From a virus, in the IMG/VR virus record IMGVR_UViG_3300019889_000007, positions 1 to 64,000 of that record: DNA of 64,000 bases, one strand, 5' to 3'. Under the pieces are notes generated by a model. That model saw nothing but the letters and a program-made list of their open reading frames with translations, had not been told where the DNA came from and ran no database searches. Both the position numbers and the translations under genes were made by a program. Shown one piece after another: positions 46,935-53,648 of this stretch (its first letter is position 1; every line of letters begins with the position of its first letter).

Positions 46935-48577
46935 ACGGCGTCCTTACCACTCTCCAGGGCCGGGATCATTCCGAAGGCCGCATCGGAAAGTCCACCGAAA
47001 ACGTACCGGTTGGGCGTATCGGGTAGATGCCCGAACTTGTATCCGCCCAAGTTCCACGTGTAAATCGGGATGTTCGCGGGCACGACGTCGTCGATCTTCT
47101 TCGGGACGTCCATGACGACCCGGCCCATGTGGTCGAAACGTCGCCGCGTCTCGGCCCAGTACCGGCTGGCCACACTCAACGCCTGAGTCCACCCCGGATT
47201 GGTCTGCTCATCGGTGATGATGACGACCCGGTCATGCTTGTCATAGGTCATGACCACCGCCAGCTGCGTATCGGTACCGCCCATGTTGCTGAACTTGCCC
47301 ATCGTGCGCAGCACCGAGTCGCCACGGGTGAACGGGATACGTTGATGGGCCGTGCCGTACTGGTACAGGTCAGCCGCCTCGGCACGCAACGCGATCACCG
47401 ACCCGAACAGGCTGGCTTTCTCGTTCAGACCGAGCTGCTTATGGTTGCCGCCGTAGCCGTACGGGAACATCGAGCTGGACTGGTCCACAAGCACCAGGGT
47501 CCGGCCATCGAAAGCTGGCACGCTCGACACTGACACCGCCAGGGCTTTCTCCAGGTACTCGCCCCATCGCAGCGACCCGACGTTCTTGTGCGCCGAGTAG
47601 AACCGGAACGGCAGCTGCCGGGACCGTTTGATCTGATCGGCGCTGGCCAGGCGGTCCTGCACCTGCCGGATCGCGGCATCGGGGAGTCCGGCCTTGTCGA
47701 AGTTCGCGAGGTTACGGATGAGCGCCATGATCCCCATCGACGGGATCGTGGCTTCCCACATTTTCTTTTGGCTCGCACCGATTTGCCCGGCCATGGAAAT
47801 GGAGTCTTCCCACGTCAATCCGGCGTCTGCCAGTTTCGTCGACAGGGTTTGCACGGTGACGTTGTCGATGCCTTCGGCCAGGATCGCTTTACGGACGGCC
47901 CGGTTGGTCCACACCTGCCCCAGGATGCCCAACGGCACGGGAGTGTCAGGGTTGGACCGGTGCTTGGCAATGTACCGGAACAGGGACGACTGCTCTGCTG
48001 AGGCGGGTTTTGGGTGGACCAACGCGATGACGTCGGCGAACCGGAACGTGTTGTTCCGGGAGTCCCACTTCAAGAAGTTGAACTGCGTGTACAAGCGCCG
48101 GACGGCATCGGCGATACCGCGTTTGATCGGCTGCGGGATCTTGCGGCCGTACTTCGTTGTCCAGTACGCCAGGGCTTCAGCGGGCTCGTCAGCGCGCACT
48201 ATCACCGAATCGATGAGCTTTCGGCCGCCCGGCAGGCCCGCGATCCGCATCGCGTCGGCCGCCTCCACCGCACCCACCAACGACGCCGAACGCATGTTGG
48301 CCTTATTGCGTAGCCACGGTAGGAACCGGGCGATCCACTCCGGGTCCACCACGGCCACGGCCTGAATCAGATGCCGGTACCGGTTGTCACGATGATCGGC
48401 CGCCTCATAGAACGCTTCGGTGGACACCATGTTCGACACGGCCAACAGAAACAGTTCAGATCGGGGGTCCCGCGAATAGGCGGGCGCGTTGTGGAAGTTA
48501 CGGCCGTCGGCGACCGCCGATCCCCTGATCGGTGACTTCTGCCGGACGGCAGCGCTGGCGGTGTTGAACTTACCCAT
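46922..48577 (-). CDS. rsr: Ro60/Rsr-like TROVE-domain protein
   Basis: A 551-residue protein of normal Ro60 size. Residues 1-340 are the TROVE helical-repeat ring (DPRSELFLLAVSNM, then WIARFLPWLRNKANMRSASL, and MGIMALIRNLANFDKAG), which binds misfolded RNA 3' ends and Y RNA. Residues 358-551 are a von Willebrand A domain with a complete MIDAS: D365-x-S-x-S in LVDQSSSMF, T435 in GGTDTQL and D456 in ITDEQTN. Bacterial homologues (Rsr) with Y RNA act in RNA degradation and quality control. ATG follows AAAGGACTCACG. Three Y-like RNAs lie upstream on the same strand. Confidence 0.95.
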   Translation of the reverse strand: MGKFNTASAAVRQKSPIRGSAVADGRNFHNAPAYSRDPRSELFLLAVSNMVSTEAFYEAADHRDNRYRHLIQAVAVVDPEWIARFLPWLRNKANMRSASLVGAVEAADAMRIAGLPGGRKLIDSVIVRADEPAEALAYWTTKYGRKIPQPIKRGIADAVRRLYTQFNFLKWDSRNNTFRFADVIALVHPKPASAEQSSLFRYIAKHRSNPDTPVPLGILGQVWTNRAVRKAILAEGIDNVTVQTLSTKLADAGLTWEDSISMAGQIGASQKKMWEATIPSMGIMALIRNLANFDKAGLPDAAIRQVQDRLASADQIKRSRQLPFRFYSAHKNVGSLRWGEYLEKALAVSVSSVPAFDGRTLVLVDQSSSMFPYGYGGNHKQLGLNEKASLFGSVIALRAEAADLYQYGTAHQRIPFTRGDSVLRTMGKFSNMGGTDTQLAVVMTYDKHDRVVIITDEQTNPGWTQALSVASRYWAETRRRFDHMGRVVMDVPKKIDDVVPANIPIYTWNLGGYKFGHLPDTPNRYVFGGLSDAAFGMIPALESGKDAVWPF

Positions 48578-48607
48578 CGTGAGTCCTTTGTGGCGTACAC
48601 GGGGAGG

Positions 48608-48779
48608 TGCGGCATGAGCCGTCAGGGATCTGAGAAAAAATTGACCGGAGACACGAACCGCTCTGCCGCTGAGCTAACTGACGCTTACACGAAAGTCTTG
48701 GATTCGAACCAAGGACCTGTCTCTTGAAAGGAGAAGTAGCTCCGGTCGTCGCACCAGTGCCCTGACGGCACAAGCCGCA
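48608..48779 (-). repeat. Inverted repeat flanking Y RNA 1
   Basis: On the transcribed (minus) strand, 20 bases upstream of Y RNA 1 (48760-48779, beginning TGCGGC) can pair with 20 bases after it (48608-48627, ending GCCGCA), 18 of 20 matched. The long stem encloses the RNA and ends 30 bases before the rsr start. It may be a processing site (RNase III-like) or a leader control element. Confidence 0.7.
48632..48747 (-). ncRNA. yrlA: YrlA-like Y RNA 1 (tRNA mimic)
   Basis: About 116 nt. GACCGGAG pairs exactly with CTCCGGTC, closing the molecule. Inside: conserved CTACTTC, T arm CTTGG-TTCGAAT-CCAAG (48697-48713), a weak acceptor-like hairpin (GAC/GTC), then a near-perfect D arm GCTC-AGCGGCA-GAGC (48660-48674). 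The tail AATTTTTTCTC resembles a terminator. The order T arm, closed acceptor, D arm, with a Y stem in place of the anticodon arm, is the known circularly permuted tRNA mimic of bacterial YrlA RNAs. Confidence 0.85.
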
Positions 48780-48785
48780 CATCCC

Positions 48786-48917
48786 GAGAAAAAAGTTGCC
48801 GGAGAACACGGTGGCTTTGGCCGCTCGCCCACACCGGCCTGTTACGGACCGGCGGCAGGATTCGAACCTACGAGACCTTTAGGGTCACCCATTTGTCAAG
48901 AATGAAGTAACTCCAGC
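48786..48917 (-). ncRNA. yrlA: YrlA-like Y RNA 2 (tRNA mimic)
   Basis: About 132 nt. GCTGGAG pairs with CTCCGGC. T arm GTAGG-TTCGAAT-CCTGC (48855-48871), an 8-bp closed acceptor-like stem (CGCCGGTC/GGCCGGTG), then a D-like arm with loop GAGCGGCCAAA holding the GG pair. The closing strand repeats the GGAGTTACTTC motif of the other copies and ends in AACTTTTTTCTC. Confidence 0.82.
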
Positions 48918-49006
48918 TATCGCACCGGGATGTGCAACACCGAACACCATACCCACACGGTTACGTCTACGCCACGCATTTGCGTGAAGTGGATGTCGCG
49001 CCCACC

Positions 49007-49130
49007 GAGAAAAGAGAATCGACCGGAGTTGAGAAACTTGCTAGCGGCCTGCCAATTAACCGACAGTAGACTCGCGAAGGGTCTACCGGCAGGACTCGAA
49101 CCTGCACAACCAACGGAAGTAACCCCAGCC
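49007..49130 (-). ncRNA. yrlA: YrlA-like Y RNA 3 (tRNA mimic)
   Basis: About 124 nt. A 10-bp closing stem GGCTGGGGTT/AACTCCGGTC, then GGGTTACTTC, T arm GCAGG-TTCGAGT-CCTGC (49089-49105), acceptor-like hairpin GTAGAC-CCTTCGCGA-GTCTAC (49066-49086), and a D arm with loop TTAATTGGCAGG (GG present). It is first in the array, directly downstream of the promoter. Confidence 0.84.
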
Positions 49131-49157
49131 TTCACACCGGCGAACACGACAACACTC

Positions 49158-49186
49158 ATAGTAGCCATGTCGTGTCTGCCTGTCAG
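49158..49186 (-). promoter_or_regulatory. Promoter for the Y RNA array
   Basis: On the minus strand CTGACA (-35, plus 49181-49186) and TACTAT (-10, plus 49158-49163) are separated by exactly 17 bases, giving a start near 49151, 21 bases upstream of Y RNA 3. This is a good vegetative-type promoter for the array. Confidence 0.75.
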
Positions 49187-49234
49187 CTAGCGGTCCGTTG
49201 CCACCCCAAGAACCGTTGATACGAAAGAGAACCC

Positions 49235-49752
49235 ATGAAACCTCGTCTGGCCGTGACCATATCGTCCTGACCGCGTTCCTGATCGCCTGTGGCGCACCCA
49301 ACCGCGACGTCAGAAACGAAGGCCCCCAAGCCACCGACCCTGCCGACACCTCCAGTGCCACCACGGCCGCCGCCGATACTGACGCGGCCCTCGGCGAAAC
49401 CCTCAACATCGACGAGGAAGCCCGCGTCACCGTCACCGAAGTCGACACGTCAGTGGAGTCGGACAACCAGTTCGATGAGCCTCGCTACGGTGGCTACGCC
49501 TCCGCCGCCGTCGAAGTCGAAGCACTCGAATCGATGCTGGTCACCGTGACCGACTTTAAACTGATCGCCAAAGACGGCACTGCCTACAAATCCATGCTGT
49601 TCGTATACGGGTTCGACGGAGTGCTCGAACATCAGACCATCAAAGCCGGGCAGAAAGCCTCGGGCCTGGTCATATTCGATGTCGACCCGAAAAACCTCGG
49701 CGACGGCGGCCAAATTGAATACGACGGCTCCGCGTACTGGAGCTTCAAATAA
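49235..49752 (+). pseudogene. DUF4352-like lipoprotein with broken signal peptide
   Basis: ATG 49235 follows AAAGAGAACCC and begins MKPRLAVTIS, then stops after 11 codons. One frame over, the sequence continues LTAFLIACGAPN, a lipobox ending in Cys, and then a DUF4352-type immunoglobulin-like domain (VTVTEVDTSVESDN, LVTVTDFKLIAKDGTAYKSM, GLVIFDVD). A one-base shift near 49259 would restore a normal lipoprotein. It may be a pseudogene, sequencing error or frameshift-regulated gene. The mature domain is intact. Confidence 0.65.
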
Positions 49753-49808
49753 CTTACGCCGTATGTCGGCGACGGCGACCCTCCGTGCGTTATCGTCGAT
49801 GTCAGAAG

Positions 49809-49850
49809 ACCCCGGATGACCTCTGCTTGCATGTCACCGGGGTTATTGCA
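49809..49850 (+). terminator. Intrinsic terminator
   Basis: CCCCGG-A-TGAC pairs with GTCA-CCGGGG around a 12-base loop, followed by TTATT. After the lipoprotein gene. Confidence 0.65.
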
Positions 49851-49941
49851 TTCTCGCCGCCCGGCCAGCCATCGGGATACTGCGGCACCTGCACCCCGCA
49901 TGCCCCGCCACCTGTCCATCTACCAAGGAGAACACCACAAA

Positions 49942-50394
49942 GTGATACCCAAACGGGTAGTCGTACGTGAAGGAATTTCGTACGGATTCATCGCTGCGGT
50001 CACCATGGCCATCATCGCAATCCTGGCCATCGGATGGTGGGGCTTTAGCGTCCTGATCGCCGAACCCAAAGGCATCGGCGACGAACACAAAGCCGTCAAC
50101 GACGTCGACAACCGCATCCAATCCCAAGAGTGGTTCTTCGACACCTACAACGACATCCTGGCCGCCGACATCAACCTGCAACAGGCCGCCGAAGACAAAG
50201 CCGACAACCCCGGCGACGACTTCCACGCCACCAACTACACCGGCCTGAAATCCCACTGCCAAGGACTCGTCAGCGACTACAACGCCGAAGTCCACAAAGT
50301 AACGTCACGGGACTACCTGGACGAGCAACTGCCCGACAAGATCCTCGACACCAACCCGGCCACAGACTGCAAGGAAGACAACCCGATCCAATGA
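49942..50394 (+). CDS. Single-pass membrane protein
   Basis: A 150-residue protein. GTG 49942 after AAGGAG at eleven bases. A short basic start (MIPKRVVVREG) precedes a hydrophobic segment (residues 13-39), then a long charged helical region with a Cys pair. Type II (N-in) topology. Its stop overlaps the next ATG. Function unknown; possibly cell-envelope. Confidence 0.7.
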   Translation: MIPKRVVVREGISYGFIAAVTMAIIAILAIGWWGFSVLIAEPKGIGDEHKAVNDVDNRIQSQEWFFDTYNDILAADINLQQAAEDKADNPGDDFHATNYTGLKSHCQGLVSDYNAEVHKVTSRDYLDEQLPDKILDTNPATDCKEDNPIQ

Positions 50395-50999
50395 AAATCA
50401 GCATCGACATCACCAAACGCAGTCTCATCCGCGCCACCGCTTTGATCACCGTTGGCGCCGTATTGACTGTCGCCATCACCGCGTGCACCTCGGCCAGCCC
50501 TGTGCAAGAGAAAAACCAGCAGATCACCGAAGAAGCGTTCGCCCAGCAAGAAGAAGCTGTTGGGTACCCGCTGGACGAGATGACGAACTCGCTGGAACGT
50601 CAGAACCTTCGCGAGCGTCTCCTGCGGTACAACAACCCGAACAAAATTTCCTACATCTACCTGCTGTCCGAAATGGGCGGCATCTACGCCTACTACACAG
50701 TCGAAGGCAAGGTCACGGCCAACGGCTCGCAAATGCTGGCCCAAGACCTGCTGACCAGGAAATGCGACGGCGGCGGCGGTACATGCAGCGAACCCATGGT
50801 CACCACCGGTCCCGGTGACGACGGCTCCTACGGCCCCAGCGAACCCGGCATCTTCTTCTTCACCACCGACGGTGTCATGGTGACCTGGTCAGGCCCATAC
50901 CTGATGACCGACGCGCCCATGAAAATCGACGAAGGATCAGTCACCCTGGAATACCAAGACGGCTCCAAACCCTCTTCCACCAGCGGCGAACAAGACTAA
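50391..50999 (+). CDS. Lipoprotein
   Basis: A 202-residue protein, ATGA-coupled. Signal peptide MKISIDITKRSLIRATALI... with lipobox VAITAC (Cys about residue 32). The mature part is mixed beta/helix with a Gly-rich loop around CDGGGGTC. It is secreted and membrane-anchored. It pairs with the preceding membrane protein gene. Function unknown. Confidence 0.75.
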   Translation: MKISIDITKRSLIRATALITVGAVLTVAITACTSASPVQEKNQQITEEAFAQQEEAVGYPLDEMTNSLERQNLRERLLRYNNPNKISYIYLLSEMGGIYAYYTVEGKVTANGSQMLAQDLLTRKCDGGGGTCSEPMVTTGPGDDGSYGPSEPGIFFFTTDGVMVTWSGPYLMTDAPMKIDEGSVTLEYQDGSKPSSTSGEQD

Positions 51000-51011
51000 A
51001 GATCCACAAAG

Positions 51012-51044
51012 GGGCCGGGCGTCGCGCGACGCCCGGCCCTTCTC
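51012..51044 (+). terminator. Intrinsic terminator
   Basis: A 12-bp perfect stem GGGCCGGGCGTC/GACGCCCGGCCC with loop GCGC, followed by TTCTCC. Confidence 0.75.
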
Positions 51045-51086
51045 CTGCCATACCCTCACCCTAACAACCACTACCAAGGGGCACCC

Positions 51087-51404
51087 ATGGCACAAGAGAC
51101 AGATCCACACAGGATCACCCACCAGGAGATACAGCGGCGAGTGCTGCTGCACGACGTCAACGACGAAACCGGCAAGGTCATGACCGGCGTCAGGTACCAC
51201 TTCCTGTCGCTCATGACCACCCTGGCCGACGTCCTGCCAGTGTGCAAAGAGACATCGCGGGCGATCAACAGCCTCGACGACGCCCTGCGTGAATCCATCT
51301 CCGCGCTGGCTCGTCACCAGGACGGCCTCGACCTGGATGCCAGCCACAAACGGCTGATGGACATGGTCAACGCCACCAACACGGACACGGCGACCAATAA
51401 GTAA
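51087..51404 (+). CDS. Hypothetical helical protein
   Basis: A 105-residue helical protein (RYHFLSLMTTLADVL). ATG 51087 after CAAGGGGCACCC. Followed by a structured RNA element. Function unknown. Confidence 0.65.
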   Translation: MAQETDPHRITHQEIQRRVLLHDVNDETGKVMTGVRYHFLSLMTTLADVLPVCKETSRAINSLDDALRESISALARHQDGLDLDASHKRLMDMVNATNTDTATNK

Positions 51405-51415
51405 AATCCCGAGTC

Positions 51416-51486
51416 GTAGCCGCTGCGGCGCCATTGGAAGTGTGCCAACCCCAATTGGCCGGGACGCCTGGCCCCGCAGCGGCTAC
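51416..51486. other. Structured element between convergent genes
   Basis: An outer 13-bp perfect stem GTAGCCGCTGCGG/CCGCAGCGGCTAC encloses a second stem (GCCATTGG/CCAATTGGC, one bulge) and a GC-rich inner loop. It lies between the plus gene ending at 51404 and the minus gene ending at 51538. The two-tier structure is more elaborate than a plain terminator, so a small RNA or RNA element is possible. Confidence 0.55.
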
Positions 51487-51537
51487 CCCCAGACACAGAA
51501 AAAGCGGCCCGCTTGGGGCCGCCGCGTACCACCGGTC

Positions 51538-51756
51538 TTACGCGGTTCGCAACTCCGCGTACCTGTCCATTCGGGCAGCCGCCTCAATCACCGCCGAATG
51601 ATCCCCCTCGTGTTCGCTCTTACGCAGACACCAGGCGTCGAAAGCAACGGCGGTAGAGGCCCCACATTCGCCGCAGGCGGCCTGGCGGTGCTTGAACCTA
51701 GGTACGACCGCCGAGAACTCGTGCAGCTCTACGTTGGCCAACCAGGGCGGTGTCAT
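51538..51756 (-). CDS. Small zinc-site protein
   Basis: A 72-residue protein, ATG after AAGGGGACCTC. CGEC (about residues 28-31) and a later Cys (WCLRKSEHEG) give a possible zinc site. ATGA overlap with the gene upstream on the same strand. Function unknown. Confidence 0.7.
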   Translation of the reverse strand: MTPPWLANVELHEFSAVVPRFKHRQAACGECGASTAVAFDAWCLRKSEHEGDHSAVIEAAARMDRYAELRTA

Positions 51757-51956
51757 GAGGTCCCCTTCTTTCGGATCGCGACGGCCGCGTTCATCGCCGC
51801 GCAGAACTGTGCGGCAACTTCGCCACTGAACATGACACCCATGAACTCACCCTCGGTGTCGCCATTGCGGTGCCGGTAGATGTTGCGGTCCTGGCTGCGG
51901 CCGACCCGCCACCATTCGTCGGGGTCAAGGATGTCGACAGCCGGTTTCTCAGTCAT
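51753..51956 (-). CDS. Small hypothetical protein
   Basis: A 67-residue protein, coupled to both neighbours by ATGA (51753 and 51953). Contains DEWWRVGRSQDRNIYRH and FSGEVAAQFCAAMNAA. Function unknown. Confidence 0.7.
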   Translation of the reverse strand: MTEKPAVDILDPDEWWRVGRSQDRNIYRHRNGDTEGEFMGVMFSGEVAAQFCAAMNAAVAIRKKGTS

Positions 51957-52912
51957 GTTTTCTTCTCCTGCTTTGGGCAGCTGAACGCCGGGTGCGAGAC
52001 GAATGCCTTGTACGCGGCCATCTTCTCAGGAAACGGGTCACCGGCGTCGTCGTATCCCAGCCGTAGACCAGGATCAGCGTGAGTGCCCGGTGAGTCGAAC
52101 ACCATCCACGCTTTTATCTGCGGAAACTTGTCAAAGTTCAGGACCTCGGTGGCCTGGTTGACGTATGACACCGCCGTATTGGAATCCACTTTAGAGATTC
52201 CCCATTCGATGACTCCCAACGGTTTTCCGCTCATCTCGTACTTGTCGAGTTGGGCCAAGAATCCGTTGATGTTCACCGTCAAGTACGGCCGGGCGTTCGA
52301 ACCATAGGCGTTGAACATGATCCAGTCGACCAGGCCATCGCCGGGATACAGCTTGGGGATCAGATGATCCCACTTCGGATAGTTCATGTAGTCGATGAAC
52401 CACACCACGTTGTCGACACCGAGGTTGTCAAACCGAGCGCGAACGTTGGCCCACATCCCCCGGTACTGCGCCGCCGTCCCACACGAACCGCTGCTCTGAT
52501 GACTGACGTCAGGATCTTCACCGACATCGTTCTCCGCCTCGTGGTGCAGCGTCAAGAACACCTTCTTCGGTGCCAACTGCTTGATCTTCTGGGCTGCTGC
52601 GTCGATACGGGTGTTGATCTCGGCGACGTCACCACCGGCGTCGCGCCACAACCGCACCGGCTTCCAATTGTGCACCACAATGGAATCTTGCGTGGTGGCC
52701 CAATCGACCACGTGCGAATCGGAGAACGGCAGCTCCCGACGCGATGCGAACGCGTGCACCATATCGAGCCGACGACCAATCCGCTCCTGGTGGTACTCGT
52801 GCTGGGCCTTGAAGTCTTTACCGACCTGCGGATACCCGGCGGCACGAGCGCCCAACCAGGGACGACAGGAGTTGACCAGGATTTCGTTGACGTCGCAGAC
52901 ATGCTCGACCAT
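51953..52912 (-). CDS. Glycoside-hydrolase-like (GH26-like) protein
   Basis: A 319-residue TIM-barrel-like protein. Acid/base candidate E125 in LTLHHEAEND, GVDNVVWFIDYM, WIMFNAYG, and nucleophile candidate E236 in GVIEWGIS resemble GH26/GH39-type enzymes that cut beta-linked glycans. No signal peptide. In a phage it could be a depolymerase or a virion-associated hydrolase. Family fit is by pattern only. It is third of three ATGA-coupled genes. Confidence 0.65.
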   Translation of the reverse strand: MVEHVCDVNEILVNSCRPWLGARAAGYPQVGKDFKAQHEYHQERIGRRLDMVHAFASRRELPFSDSHVVDWATTQDSIVVHNWKPVRLWRDAGGDVAEINTRIDAAAQKIKQLAPKKVFLTLHHEAENDVGEDPDVSHQSSGSCGTAAQYRGMWANVRARFDNLGVDNVVWFIDYMNYPKWDHLIPKLYPGDGLVDWIMFNAYGSNARPYLTVNINGFLAQLDKYEMSGKPLGVIEWGISKVDSNTAVSYVNQATEVLNFDKFPQIKAWMVFDSPGTHADPGLRLGYDDAGDPFPEKMAAYKAFVSHPAFSCPKQEKKT

Positions 52913-52921
52913 CAGGACACC

Positions 52922-53215
52922 CTACAGTTCGGGAGCCTTTTTCTCGGTGATCGGCTTCTGGTTTCTCCGGGCTTCAGTCTCAGCGATCGCCCTGATCAGC
53001 TCATCCAGCTTCTTGACGCTCTCGGGGTCATCGATCCGGACTTTCATCTCCAGATCTGCCGGGCCGGGCTTACACATGTCGTACACGCGATCGTTGAAAT
53101 CCGAGAGCCTGTTACCGGTGAAATCCAGTGAGTTCCTTATGGACAACAAAATCAACATGACACCGATCAAAGCGACACACACACCGACGAACCCAAGGCC
53201 GACAACGATTTCCAT
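52922..53215 (-). CDS. Membrane-anchored coiled-coil protein
   Basis: A 97-residue protein with an N-terminal membrane segment (residues 3-25) and a charged, mostly helical cytoplasmic or periplasmic part (SVKKLDELIRAIAETEARR). Lies ten bases upstream of the hydrolase gene and probably co-expressed. Holin-like or spanin-like only by size. Confidence 0.65.
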   Translation of the reverse strand: MEIVVGLGFVGVCVALIGVMLILLSIRNSLDFTGNRLSDFNDRVYDMCKPGPADLEMKVRIDDPESVKKLDELIRAIAETEARRNQKPITEKKAPEL

Positions 53216-53243
53216 GCCGTCAAACCTCTCATGAGCACAGGGC

Positions 53244-53280
53244 GAGGGGCCAGGCTGGTGTGGACCTGGCCCCTCGTTTG
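53244..53280. terminator. Intrinsic terminator
   Basis: A 12-bp perfect stem CGAGGGGCCAGG/CCTGGCCCCTCG with a 10-base loop, followed by TTT on the plus strand. Lies between the DUF397 gene and the minus-strand membrane protein. Confidence 0.6.
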
Positions 53281-53419
53281 GGTGTGTGCAGGCAATACAT
53301 TGACGATGACAGTCACGGGGATGGAACCGGAACCGCCAGAGCGCAGTCTATCGTCATCACCCGTTCGCGCACGGTAGTTGCGTAACAAAATGTCACACAA
53401 CCGTGGCAAACTTGATAAA

Positions 53420-53457
53420 CCCTAAAAACCGTTGGGGCGTCTCTGAGCCGGGACGCC
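53420..53457 (-). terminator. Terminator of the XRE/DUF397 operon
   Basis: On the minus strand GGCGTC pairs with GACGCC (10-base loop), then CCAACGGTTTTTAGG, just after the DUF397 stop at 53466. Confidence 0.6.
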
Positions 53458-53465
53458 TCAACGAC

Positions 53466-53648
53466 CTAGCAGCCCAGCTCGGTACGAGCAGCCTGCTTCA
53501 GGGCCTCGAAATCGCCAGCGGTCAAGGTCATGACCTGCGAAGTGTGCTTGCTGTCCCGCACGCGCGGAACACCATCGAGAAACCCGATCTCGACACAGTT
53601 GTTTGAAGGCTGGCTGCTCCGGCTTGCTTTCTTCCATTCAGTGTTCAT
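53466..53648 (-). CDS. DUF397 protein (BldB-like), paired with XRE
   Basis: A 60-residue DUF397 protein (WKKASRSSQPSNNCVEIGF, then VRDSKHTSQV). Its ATG lies inside the last codons of the XRE/DUF5753 gene. XRE/DUF397 pairs (WhiJ/AbaA-BldB type) are a hallmark of actinomycete genomes and act as developmental regulators. A second, orphan DUF397 gene is at 23104. Confidence 0.9.
   Translation of the reverse strand: MNTEWKKASRSSQPSNNCVEIGFLDGVPRVRDSKHTSQVMTLTAGDFEALKQAARTELGC

Larger units (their letters stand above)
48578..49234. other. Noncoding Y-RNA region
   Basis: This 657-base interval has no convincing protein gene on either strand until the frameshifted lipoprotein at 49235. It contains three minus-strand YrlA-like RNAs, each with a closing stem, a T arm, an acceptor-like hairpin and a D arm, plus a promoter on the minus strand (49158-49186). 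Confidence 0.8.

Noticed and set aside
47027-48365. Plus-strand frames opposite rsr (up to 223 codons)
   Set aside because: Antisense shadows of the Ro60-like gene; no ribosome site or domain.
48632-49130. Y RNA copies as three degenerate or fragmentary tRNA genes
   Set aside because: They have T and D arms, but in permuted order with a closed acceptor hairpin and no anticodon arm; a long closing stem replaces it. Ordinary tRNA genes cannot fold this way.
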